Assembly: GCA_020832735.1 (NCBI GenBank)
Contig: JAFIEB010000103.1
Span: 1 to 37,553 of the forward strand
DNA from: Oceanicaulis sp.
Lineage (GTDB): Bacteria; Pseudomonadota; Alphaproteobacteria; Caulobacterales; Maricaulaceae
DNA length: 37,553 nt
Reading direction: 5' to 3'
In this document: piece by piece, positions 7,135 through 14,123 of the stretch
How positions within the stretch are numbered: position 1 is the first letter of the stretch
How the letters are laid out: the number at the start of each line of letters is the position of its first letter
Translations under genes and position numbers: made by a program
Notes under the pieces: generated by a model
Databases searched by the model: none
Told to the model about the DNA's origin: nothing
Seen by the model: the letters and a program-made list of their open reading frames with translations, nothing else

Positions 7135-7743
7135 ATGAAGACCGCCTATGCCGCCGCCTCGCTGGCGGCCTTCCTCCTCGCCCCGGTCCTGCCCGCCGAG
7201 GCTTTCGCCGAACCGCAGGAATACGGGTTCGACAAGAGCCACACCACCATTCGCGCGAGCTGGGACCATCTGGGCCTGTCGCGCCAGGCCCTGCACTTCA
7301 CCGATTTCGACGGCGTGCTGCTGCTGGATTTCGAGGCGCCGGAAAACTCCACTGTGGATGTGACCTTCAATCTTGAAAACGGCTTCTGGGTGGGCGCCAG
7401 TCAGGACCGTTTCGTCAACCACCTTCACACCGAAGACCTGTTCCACGTCGAGGCGCACCCCACCGCGCGCTTCGTCGGCACGCGCTTCGAGACCGAGGAC
7501 GGCGAAACCGGCGTGATGACGGGCGATCTGACCCTGCTGGGCCAGACCCGTCCGGTTAGCCTTGACGTGACGCTGAACCAGCGCGGGCCGCACCCGATGG
7601 GCGGTCATGAAGTGGCCGGGTTTTCCGCCACCGGTGTGATCCAGCGCTCCGAGTGGGGCATGGGCTTCGCCGTGCCCAATGTGTCGGACGCCATCACGAT
7701 CGAGATCGAGACCGAGCTGACCCTGGTCACCGGCGAAGAGTGA
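7135..7743 (+). CDS. YceI family periplasmic protein
   Basis: YceI/polyisoprenoid-binding family lipocalin-like beta-barrel exported to the periplasm. Start ATG 7135 follows AAGGGGA. Residues 1 to about 26 form a signal peptide ending near AEAFAEP. The mature domain begins with the family hallmark YGFDKSHTTIRASWDHLGLS and continues through RFVGTRFE and GDLTLLGQTRPVSLDVTLN. 202 aa, normal. Members bind isoprenoid lipids or quinones; the ligand here is unknown. It stands alone, with 260 bp before etfB. Confidence 0.93.
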   Translation: MKTAYAAASLAAFLLAPVLPAEAFAEPQEYGFDKSHTTIRASWDHLGLSRQALHFTDFDGVLLLDFEAPENSTVDVTFNLENGFWVGASQDRFVNHLHTEDLFHVEAHPTARFVGTRFETEDGETGVMTGDLTLLGQTRPVSLDVTLNQRGPHPMGGHEVAGFSATGVIQRSEWGMGFAVPNVSDAITIEIETELTLVTGEE

Positions 7744-7796
7744 GCTAGCTTGCCCTCATGCGCTGCGAGCCCCGAATCAGCGCGCTTCCCTGCCGG

Positions 7797-7819
7797 CCGG
7801 CGCTTTTCTGAAGCGCCGG
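7797..7819 (+). terminator. Strong hairpin downstream of the YceI gene
   Basis: CCGGCGCTT (7797-7805) pairs perfectly with AAGCGCCGG (7811-7819) around a five-base loop, about 55 bp after the stop. There is no T-tract, so it may be a Rho-assisted or mRNA-stabilising hairpin rather than an intrinsic terminator. Confidence 0.4.
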
Positions 7820-7865
7820 TCGTGCGCGTTGCGGGGCAAGGCGGGCGCTGTTCGCAGAGCAATGT

Positions 7866-7892
7866 CCGGACAATTGGTCCGGTGCGTTGACA
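7866..7892 (+). promoter_or_regulatory. Candidate etfB promoter region with palindrome
   Basis: CCGGAC-N5-GTCCGG (7866-7882) is a perfect six-base inverted repeat directly upstream of a consensus -35 TTGACA (7887-7892). A clear -10 element is not visible at 17-18 bp (CAGTTT is the closest). The palindrome could be an activator or repressor site. Confidence 0.35.
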
Positions 7893-8007
7893 TCGCGGGG
7901 AGGCGAGGGCAGTTTCCGCGCCGACTGTCTGTCCTGCGGCCGGCGTCCGCCGCCCGCATCCGTCTTCTGGATAATGCCGTCCAGCCAACAGAGCACCGGA
8001 GCCGTTG

Positions 8008-8754
8008 ATGAAGATCCTCGTCCCCGTCAAACGGGTGGTCGATTACAACGTGAAGGTCCGCGTCAAGCCGGACCAGAGCGGGGTTGATCTGGCCAATGTG
8101 AAGATGAGCATGAACCCCTTCTGCGAAATCGCCGTGGAAGAGGCGATCCGCCTGAAGGAAAAGGGCCTGGCCGAAGAGATTGTGGCCGTGTCCATCGGTC
8201 CGGCCCAGGCCCAGGAGACCATCCGCACGGCGCTGGCCATGGGCGCTGACCGGGGCATCCATGTCACCGCCGACGCCGGCGTGGAGCCGCTGGGCGTGGC
8301 CAAGATCCTCAAGGCGATCGCTGAAGAGGAAAAGCCCGAACTGATCATTCTGGGCAAGCAGGCGATTGACGACGACACCAACGCCACCGGCCAGATGCTC
8401 GCCGCCCTCTTGGGCTGGCCCCAGGCCACCTTCGCCTCGAAAGTGGAGAAGGAAGGCGACGGCCTCAACGTCACCCGCGAGATCGACGGCGGCCTGCAGA
8501 CCATCCATGTCTCCCTGCCCGCCATCGTCACCACCGATTTGCGCCTGAACGAGCCGCGCTACGCCTCCCTGCCCAACATCATGAAGGCCAAGCGCAAGCC
8601 CATCGACGCCAAGACGCCCGAGGATTACGGCGTGGATGTCGCGCCGCGCCTTGAAGTGCTGAAAGTCGCCGAGCCGCCCAAGCGCCAGGCCGGCGTGAAG
8701 GTGGAGAGCGTGGCCGATCTGGTCTCCAAGCTGAAAAACGCAGGGGTGCTGTAA
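8008..8754 (+). CDS. etfB: Electron transfer flavoprotein, beta subunit
   Basis: AMP-binding beta subunit of ETF, which collects electrons from acyl-CoA dehydrogenases and passes them to ETF:quinone oxidoreductase. [20 protein letters not shown] is the family start; ATG 8008 (after a TTG in frame) follows GGAG. Other marks: [38 protein letters not shown] and the [20 protein letters not shown] segment, which includes the dehydrogenase recognition loop. 248 aa. Stop and the next start overlap as TAATG, so etfB and etfA are coupled. An acyl-CoA dehydrogenase that could use it lies 10 kb away at 18.3-19.5 kb. Confidence 0.98.
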   Translation: MKILVPVKRVVDYNVKVRVKPDQSGVDLANVKMSMNPFCEIAVEEAIRLKEKGLAEEIVAVSIGPAQAQETIRTALAMGADRGIHVTADAGVEPLGVAKILKAIAEEEKPELIILGKQAIDDDTNATGQMLAALLGWPQATFASKVEKEGDGLNVTREIDGGLQTIHVSLPAIVTTDLRLNEPRYASLPNIMKAKRKPIDAKTPEDYGVDVAPRLEVLKVAEPPKRQAGVKVESVADLVSKLKNAGVL

Positions 8755-9695
8755 TGTCCGTCCTGGTCATCGCTGAACACGACAACGCGTCGCTGAATGA
8801 CGCCACCCGCGCCGCGGTCACGGCGGCCGGACAAATCGGCGGGGACATCCATGTCCTGGTCGCGGGCAAAGACGCCAAAGCCGTCGCCGAGGCCGCGGCC
8901 AAGCTCGACGGCGTGAAAACCGTCCTGCACGCCGACTCCGACGCATTGGACAAGCGCCTGGCCGAGGCCATGGAGACGCTGGTGCTCAAGATCGCTGACA
9001 AATACGACGCGATCCTCGCCCCGGCCACCACGGGCGGCAAGAACTTCATGCCCCGCATCGCGGCCAAGCTCGATGTGGCCATGATTTCCGACATCACCTC
9101 GGTTGAAGCGCCCGACACCTTCGTGCGGCCGATCTATGCCGGCAACGCCATGATGACGGTGAAGTCGAAAGACGCCAAGAAGGTCATCACCGTGCGCCCG
9201 ACCACGTTCGAGAAGGCCGGCGATGGCGGCTCGGCTGCAATCGAGACGCTGGACGCGCCCGCCCCGGCGGCCTCGTCGAAATTCGTGCGCGAAGAGCTGT
9301 CGAAATCCGACCGCCCGGAACTGGCCCAGGCCAAGATCGTCATCTCCGGCGGGCGCGGCATGGGCTCGGGCGAGAATTTCGCCATTATCGAGAAGGTCGC
9401 CGACAAGCTGGGCGCCGCCGTGGGCGCCTCGCGCGCCGCGGTGGATGCGGGCTTCGTGCCCAACGATTACCAGGTCGGCCAGACCGGCAAGGTGGTGGCG
9501 CCCGAGCTCTACATCGCGGTGGGCATTTCCGGCGCCATCCAGCACCTGGCGGGGATGAAGGATTCCAAGGTCATCGTCGCCATCAACAAGGATGAGGAAG
9601 CCCCGATCTTCCAGGTCGCCGATTACGGCCTGGTCGCCGATCTGTTCAAGGCGGTTCCCGAGCTTGAAGAAGAGCTGGGCAAGGCGGGTTACTGA
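8754..9695 (+). CDS. etfA: Electron transfer flavoprotein, alpha subunit
   Basis: FAD-binding partner of EtfB. The N-terminal domain begins [19 protein letters not shown]; the C-terminal FAD domain carries [18 protein letters not shown], the [20 protein letters not shown] stretch, and [20 protein letters not shown] followed by [17 protein letters not shown], all characteristic of the flavin pocket. 313 aa, normal. Translated by a one-base stop-start overlap with etfB and closed by a strong intrinsic terminator. Confidence 0.98.
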   Translation: MSVLVIAEHDNASLNDATRAAVTAAGQIGGDIHVLVAGKDAKAVAEAAAKLDGVKTVLHADSDALDKRLAEAMETLVLKIADKYDAILAPATTGGKNFMPRIAAKLDVAMISDITSVEAPDTFVRPIYAGNAMMTVKSKDAKKVITVRPTTFEKAGDGGSAAIETLDAPAPAASSKFVREELSKSDRPELAQAKIVISGGRGMGSGENFAIIEKVADKLGAAVGASRAAVDAGFVPNDYQVGQTGKVVAPELYIAVGISGAIQHLAGMKDSKVIVAINKDEEAPIFQVADYGLVADLFKAVPELEEELGKAGY

Positions 9696-9726
9696 GACGA
9701 TCAGGCCTTGCCTGACAGCGCATTGC

Positions 9727-9758
9727 AAAACCCCGGAGCCTCAGGCTCCGGGGTTTTT
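9727..9758 (+). terminator. Rho-independent terminator after etfBA
   Basis: AAAACCCCGGAGCC (9727-9740), loop TCA, and GGCTCCGGGGTTTT (9744-9757) form a perfect 14-pair stem ending in five Ts. The A-run on the left makes it bidirectional in form. This is the clearest intrinsic terminator in the window. Confidence 0.95.
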
Positions 9759-9809
9759 CGTTTTGCGGATGTGCGCAGGACTGCAGCGGCGGGACAGGAG
9801 CCGCGCTCC

Positions 9810-9839
9810 TTGACACAAAGGTAGCATAACGCCACCTTT
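9810..9839 (+). promoter_or_regulatory. Toxin-antitoxin promoter/operator palindrome
   Basis: TTGACA (9810-9815) is followed directly by AAAGGTAGC-ATAAC-GCCACCTTT (9817-9839), an inverted repeat with a single mismatch. Such repeats within the promoter are where ribbon-helix-helix antitoxins usually bind their own operon. The -10 is not obvious; the palindrome covers its expected place. The antitoxin SD follows seven bases later. Confidence 0.5.
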
Positions 9840-9857
9840 TGCGTCAGGAGGCACCCT

Positions 9858-10217
9858 ATGGCCAAGTCCGTAAAATTTGCTGATGACGCGCTCATCGACG
9901 ATGCGCGCAGCGAGGCGGAGGTTCAAAGCCGGTCGCTAGCCGGCCAGATCACCCACTGGGCGCGTCTGGGCCGCGCCATCGAGCGCTCGGGCCGGCTGGA
10001 CCACGCAAAAATCTCGCAAGCGCTCGCTGGCGAGCTGGAGACGACCCGCCTCACCGCCGAGGAAAAAGCGGTTTGGTCAGAGCGTTTCCTTGTGAAGATG
10101 TCCGAGCCCGGCCCGGACGAGGACGCGTTCTTTGCACAGCTGCGAAAGAGCGGCCAGGCGCCCGGCCTTGATGCGTCGGGCGGGATCGTCCAAGCAGACG
10201 CTCCGCCTGAGGAATGA
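9858..10217 (+). CDS. ParD-like antitoxin
   Basis: Probable antitoxin of the downstream zeta-like kinase. ATG 9858 follows AGGAGG. Residues 1 to about 45 (AKSVKFADDALIDDARSEA then SRSLAGQITHWARLGRAIE) match the ParD-like/TA-system antitoxin family with a ribbon-helix-helix fold: a beta-strand, then helices, with QITHWARLGRAIE as its signature. The C-terminal 70 residues are acidic and Pro/Gly-rich at the end and would wrap the toxin. 119 aa. Its stop overlaps the toxin start as ATGA. An operator-like palindrome precedes it, suggesting autoregulation. Confidence 0.82.
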   Translation: MAKSVKFADDALIDDARSEAEVQSRSLAGQITHWARLGRAIERSGRLDHAKISQALAGELETTRLTAEEKAVWSERFLVKMSEPGPDEDAFFAQLRKSGQAPGLDASGGIVQADAPPEE

Positions 10218-10825
10218 ATCCGACCATGATCCTGCTGGCCGGCCCCAATGGCGCCGGCAAATCGACCCTGTATCACACGCGCGTGGCGCCCGCCTTTTCA
10301 GGCCTCTTCATCAATGCCGACATAATCCAGCGCGACGAGCTGGCCGATCAGAGCCCGCAGGCCGCCTACAAGGCGGCCGAGATCGCAGCGCAGCGGCGCA
10401 GCGCGATGCTCTCCCGGGGCGCAGACTTCGTCACCGAGACCGTTTTCTCGCATCCCTCGAAGCTTGAACTCGTGAAAGCGGCGCGGGAGCGGGGCTACAC
10501 GGTCTGGGTAATGCATGTGGGGGTCGATAGCCCCGATCTCTCCGTGGCGCGTGTCGCCTACCGGACCGGGACGGGCGGGCACGCTGTGCCCGAGAGCAAA
10601 ATCCGCGAACGGTATGACCGCTCGGCGCGCCTCGTCCCGATGGCTGTGGGGTTCGCCGACATGGGCCTCGTCTACGACAACTCGGCGGCGGCGCAGAATC
10701 CCAAGCTTGTCCTCACCTTTGATCAGGGCCGCCTGGTTGATGTCCGGCCCGGCCCTCCGGCCTGGATCAGGATGGCCTACGCGCCTGATCTTCAGGAATT
10801 CGAAGAAGCGGGCCGCGCGCGCTGA
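10214..10825 (+). CDS. Zeta toxin-family P-loop kinase
   Basis: Zeta-family toxins phosphorylate UDP-N-acetylglucosamine or related sugar nucleotides and block wall synthesis; other relatives act on nucleotides, so the substrate here is unproven. Walker A GPNGAGKS (10-17) directly after a hydrophobic strand; FINADIIQRDEL (about 33-44) holds the Asp of the phosphate-acceptor site; TETVFSHPSKLELVKAARERGY resembles the zeta segment after the substrate pocket; RVAYRTGTGGHAVPESKIRERYDRS contains the basic lid with its GGH-VP motif, common in chromosomal zeta-like proteins. 203 aa. Overlaps the antitoxin by 4 bp. The pairing of zeta with a ParD-like partner differs from the classic epsilon/zeta. 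Confidence 0.85.
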   Translation: MNPTMILLAGPNGAGKSTLYHTRVAPAFSGLFINADIIQRDELADQSPQAAYKAAEIAAQRRSAMLSRGADFVTETVFSHPSKLELVKAARERGYTVWVMHVGVDSPDLSVARVAYRTGTGGHAVPESKIRERYDRSARLVPMAVGFADMGLVYDNSAAAQNPKLVLTFDQGRLVDVRPGPPAWIRMAYAPDLQEFEEAGRAR

Positions 10826-10937
10826 GGCCTGCCTGGCGCGTGACTTCGCATGCCGGGGCGGACTGGAGGCGGGGCAGGGCGGGAGATAGCCGCCCAGATG
10901 CGCACCGCACCTTGGCAAGGCGCGCCCTTTCAACCGA

Positions 10938-10960
10938 TTATCCATCCGATAAACGGATAA
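10938..10960 (+). promoter_or_regulatory. TTATCC/GGATAA inverted repeat upstream of the basic protein
   Basis: TTATCC (10938-10943) and GGATAA (10955-10960) form an inverted repeat, with a further CCGATAA in the spacer, so three related GATAA-like hexamers lie within 25 bp immediately before the SD AAGGAG. It may be an operator; no regulator can be named. Confidence 0.3.
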
Positions 10961-10973
10961 AGGAGACCCACCC

Positions 10974-11489
10974 ATGGCCGTCAGCCGCAAGGACGAAGCC
11001 CGCCTGTTCACCAAGGACGAGCTGGAGCTGGTCGACCGCTCGCACCATCCCGCCCTGTCCTCGCTGGACGACAAGACGCTGGCCGACACCCGCAAGCTGG
11101 TGCGCGAGCGCCGCCAGCGCGCGCTGGACATCTCCAAGCGCCAGCGCCGCGAGATGCGCGGCAAGGCCAAGGCCCAAGGCGCCAAGCCGGCGGCGGATAA
11201 TCTGGGTTCGAAGGAAAAGGCCGCGGCGCTGTCCAACGCCCTCAAGCGCCTCAACACCGAGCATGCAAGGCGTGCCGCCGCCTCGGCGCGCGAGGAAACC
11301 CAGTCGGGCATGAAAAAGGCGCTGGAGATGAAGCGCGCCGCCCCGAAGACCACGCGCCCGGGATCGCGCACCGCCAGCAAGGGCATGCAAAAAAACACCA
11401 GCGCCAAGCGCGAGCAGATCTCCGATCCGCGCGAGGTCGGCCGGGTGTCCCAGCAGATCAAGAAGGCCCAGGCCAAGCGCGACGGCTAG
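10974..11489 (+). CDS. Conserved hypothetical basic protein
   Basis: I do not assign a function. 171 aa, rich in Lys, Arg and Ala, predicted mostly helical, without signal peptide or membrane segment. N-terminus RKDEARLFTKDELELVDRSH is followed by ARKLVRERR-like and KRQRREMRGKAKAQ basic helices; the C-terminal third (TTRPGSRTASKGMQKNTSAK) looks disordered. Such a profile suits a nucleic-acid-associated protein, but no fold is recognisable. ATG 10974 has AAGGAG upstream. It sits between the toxin-antitoxin pair and rsmI, 24 bp before the latter. Confidence 0.75.
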   Translation: MAVSRKDEARLFTKDELELVDRSHHPALSSLDDKTLADTRKLVRERRQRALDISKRQRREMRGKAKAQGAKPAADNLGSKEKAAALSNALKRLNTEHARRAAASAREETQSGMKKALEMKRAAPKTTRPGSRTASKGMQKNTSAKREQISDPREVGRVSQQIKKAQAKRDG

Positions 11490-11513
11490 GGCGGGCCGTC
11501 AGGGACGCTGGAC

Positions 11514-12284
11514 ATGGAGGCGCAAGAACAGCCCGGAACCCTCTATCTGGTGGCCACGCCCATCGGCAATCTGGAGGACATGACCTACCGGGCTGTGCGC
11601 ATCCTGACCGAGGCCGACGTGATCGCGGCCGAGGATACGCGCCATACCCGCAAGCTTCTGGATCATTACGGCGTCGCGCCCCGGCGCCTGATCGCCTGCC
11701 ATGACCATAACGAGCGCCACAGCGCGTCCGGCATCGCCGATCTGGTGGCGCGCGGGCAGACCGTCGCCCTGTGCAGCGATGCGGGCATGCCCGGCATCAA
11801 TGATCCGGGCTACCGGGTGGTGGCGGCGGCCTATGAGCGCGGGCTGGATGTGCGCGTCATCCCCGGCGCCTCGGCGGTGCTCAGCGCACTGGTCCTGTCC
11901 AACCTGCCCGCCCACGAATTTGTGTTTCTGGGCTTCCCGCCGCGCAAGAGCGGCCAGCGGCGCAACTGGCTGGAGCGGGCCCGGCGCCATCAGGCCACTC
12001 TGGTGATGATGGAGGCGCCCCACCGCCTGCCGGGCCTCCTGGAGGACGCGCTGGCGGTGTACGGCGATATCGAGGCGGCGGTGTGCCTGGAGATCACCAA
12101 GATGTTCGAACAAACCGCGCGCGGGCCGCTGAGCGCGATGATCGCCCGCTTCCCCGAACCGCCGCGCGGCGAGGTGATGGTGGTGTTTGACGGCGCCAGC
12201 GCCGCGCCGCCCGAGCCGGGCGCCGCGCCCGGCAAGCGCCAGCGCGGACGGCGCAAGCGCAATGACGAACGGCCTGAGGGCTGA
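11514..12284 (+). CDS. rsmI: 16S rRNA (cytidine(1402)-2'-O)-methyltransferase
   Basis: SAM-dependent tetrapyrrole-methylase-fold enzyme that 2'-O-methylates C1402 in the 16S decoding centre. Hallmarks: GTLYLVATPIGNLEDMTYRA (about 8-27), AAEDTRHTRKLLDHYG, LCSDAGMPGINDPGYRVV, VIPGASAVLSAL and EAPHRLPGLLED. 256 aa, with a basic C-terminal tail KRQRGRRKRNDER. The SD is weak. Often lies near yraN and lpoA homologues; those are not here. Confidence 0.96.
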   Translation: MEAQEQPGTLYLVATPIGNLEDMTYRAVRILTEADVIAAEDTRHTRKLLDHYGVAPRRLIACHDHNERHSASGIADLVARGQTVALCSDAGMPGINDPGYRVVAAAYERGLDVRVIPGASAVLSALVLSNLPAHEFVFLGFPPRKSGQRRNWLERARRHQATLVMMEAPHRLPGLLEDALAVYGDIEAAVCLEITKMFEQTARGPLSAMIARFPEPPRGEVMVVFDGASAAPPEPGAAPGKRQRGRRKRNDERPEG

Positions 12285-12293
12285 TCCCGGCCC

Positions 12294-13289
12294 TCACCCC
12301 GCCTTGCGGAAACGGGCGACGAAGAAGGCTTCCAGGAACCGGCTTGGCATGACGCGGCGCGCGTGAGCGAGGCGCGGATCGAACGCCTCGTTCTCCCAGC
12401 GCGTGCGCGCCGGGACCAGGCCGGGCGCGGCGATGTCGACAGGCTCCAGCGTCATGTCCGGCGCCCGGCTGAGCAGGGTGTGGACCGGCAGCTCGTTCTC
12501 CTCCGGGGCCAGCGTGCAGGTGGAATAGACCAGCACCCCGCCGGGTTTGAGCAGCTTGCTGGCGGCGGTGAGCATTTTGCGCTGCAGGCGGCTGTATTCG
12601 GTGATGCGCTCCAGCGACCAGTATCGCCAGCTGGCCGGGCGGCGCAGATCGATCATGCCCTCTCCGGTGCATTGCGCGTCGATCAGGATGCGGTCGAACG
12701 GCCCCTCCAGGAAGCGGTCGATGAACTGGCCGGGATGACCGGTCACGGCCTGCGTGCGCACATGGAGCAGGTCCAGCACCTCGCGCAGCTTGGGCAGGCG
12801 CGCGGGCAGGGCGTCATTGGCCCAGATCTCGGCCGCGTTGCCGGTCAGCGCCGCGATATGGGAGGTCTTGCCGCCCGGCGCCGCGCACAGATCGAGAATG
12901 CGTTCGCCCGGCTGGGGATCGAGCGCCAGGGCGGGGATGAAGCTCGACGCGTTCTGGATGAAGGCCTGGCCGCTGGAGAATAGATGATCCGGCAAAGTCT
13001 CGCCCTGCGCCAGATCGAGATGCCAGGCGCCGTCACACCACTCAATGGGCGTCAGCCCGGCCTTCCAGGGCGCCAGGCCGGCCTCGAAACCGGCGCGGCT
13101 CACGCCGGCCAGCGGATTGAAGCGCAGGCTCTGGCGCCGGCCCTGGCTCATCAGCGCCTCGGCGGCGGCCTCGGGCGCATCGAACACGCGCGCCGTGCGG
13201 GTCAGGAATTGCTGGCGGCGCGCCGATGCGCTCCCGCCTTGCCCGCGCGGTCCGGGCTTGCCGCCCTTGCGTTTTGCGCCCCGCGCCAT
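12294..13289 (-). CDS. RsmB/RsmF-type RNA (cytosine-5-)-methyltransferase
   Basis: Methylates a cytosine at C5, probably in 16S rRNA. N-terminal 25 residues are basic and flexible; the Rossmann domain shows SAM motif I ILDLCAAPGGKTSHIAAL, motif IV LIDAQCTGEGM and motif VI YSTCTLAPEENE with the catalytic Cys. The conserved Pro of the motif IV PC dipeptide is replaced by Gln (AQC), while the Cys itself is kept. 331 aa, shorter than full RsmB and lacking the NusB-like domain, so nearer RsmF/Nop2 single-domain forms. Convergent with rsmI, 9 bp between stops. Confidence 0.9.
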   Translation of the reverse strand: MARGAKRKGGKPGPRGQGGSASARRQQFLTRTARVFDAPEAAAEALMSQGRRQSLRFNPLAGVSRAGFEAGLAPWKAGLTPIEWCDGAWHLDLAQGETLPDHLFSSGQAFIQNASSFIPALALDPQPGERILDLCAAPGGKTSHIAALTGNAAEIWANDALPARLPKLREVLDLLHVRTQAVTGHPGQFIDRFLEGPFDRILIDAQCTGEGMIDLRRPASWRYWSLERITEYSRLQRKMLTAASKLLKPGGVLVYSTCTLAPEENELPVHTLLSRAPDMTLEPVDIAAPGLVPARTRWENEAFDPRLAHARRVMPSRFLEAFFVARFRKAG

Positions 13290-13329
13290 GGCCGAAGCCT
13301 TTCCCTGCTGCTTATGCGGCCGCGCGCTC

Positions 13330-13602
13330 TCAGCTGAGCTCGCCGAAGCCTGATTCCACGAGCCCGGCGAGCGCGTCGACGGCTTCCTTGGCGGCTTCGC
13401 CCTCGGCGCGGATGGTGATCTGCGCGCCCGGCCCGGCGGCCAGCATCAGCAATTCCATGATGGAATCGGCGGCCACCTCCTCGCCCTCGCGCGCCACCGT
13501 CACGCGCGCTTCGAACGGGGCGGCCTCGGCTACGAAACGCGCCGAGGCGCGCGCGTGCAGTCCGCGCGGATTGCAGATGGTCACCGTGCGTTCGGCCTTC
13601 AT
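13330..13602 (-). CDS. ptsH: HPr-family phosphocarrier protein
   Basis: Phosphocarrier of the regulatory PTS common in alphaproteobacteria that lack sugar-transport PTS. Phospho-His is H16 in NPRGLHARAS; the regulatory Ser is S47 in ADSIMELLMLAAGPG. 90 aa, full length. Overlaps manX by 4 bp (13599-13602) and is last of the chvI-chvG-manX-ptsH cluster. EI (ptsP) is not in the window. With H16 and S47 both present, the protein looks able to take both His and Ser phosphorylation. Confidence 0.95.
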   Translation of the reverse strand: MKAERTVTICNPRGLHARASARFVAEAAPFEARVTVAREGEEVAADSIMELLMLAAGPGAQITIRAEGEAAKEAVDALAGLVESGFGELS

Positions 13603-14003
13603 GCGGGCCCGTCCAGCAGCCGCGAGGCCACGGCGATATAGCGCCGTCCCGCATCGCTCACGCTGTCGGCCAGCGCGGTCAGCGGCAGGCGCGCGCGCGC
13701 CTCGGCCAGCTTGATCATCATGGGCAGATTGGCGCCGGCGATCACCTCCACCCGGCCGCGCTCCAGGAGCGAGATGGACAGGTTGGAGGGCGTGCCGCCG
13801 AACATGTCGGTAATGACGATCACGCCGTCGCCCTGGTCGGCGGCTGCGATGGCGGCGCGGATATCGTCGCGGCGCAGATCCATGTCGTCTTCAGCGCCCA
13901 CGGACACGGCGCGGCACGCCTTGAGCGGCCCCACCACGTGCTCAGCGGCCAGGATCAGCTCGTCGGCCAGACGGCCATGGGTGACGACGACGATGCCGAT
14001 CAT
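13599..14003 (-). CDS. manX: PTS EIIA-Man family protein
   Basis: Terminal phosphate acceptor of the regulatory PTS, likely signalling carbon or nitrogen state, not transporting sugar, since no EIIB/C/D genes accompany it. Phospho-His H9 in VVVTHGRLADEL; VITDMFGGTPSNLS is the family signature around residues 63-76. 134 aa. Minus-strand TTGCGC (14077-14072) and TACATG (14054-14049), 17 bp apart, could give it its own promoter in the 120-bp gap after chvG. In many alphaproteobacteria hprK occupies this gap; here it is absent. Confidence 0.93.
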   Translation of the reverse strand: MIGIVVVTHGRLADELILAAEHVVGPLKACRAVSVGAEDDMDLRRDDIRAAIAAADQGDGVIVITDMFGGTPSNLSISLLERGRVEVIAGANLPMMIKLAEARARLPLTALADSVSDAGRRYIAVASRLLDGPA

Positions 14004-14123
14004 GACGGCGCGATCTGATCCTTTGCCGGAGCGAGTGTGTGCAGATTACATGTAAGACCGGTTTTGTGTCCGCGCAAAGACCTGACCGGCACAAGGGCCA
14101 CACACTGTGGCGCCGGCGCCGCG

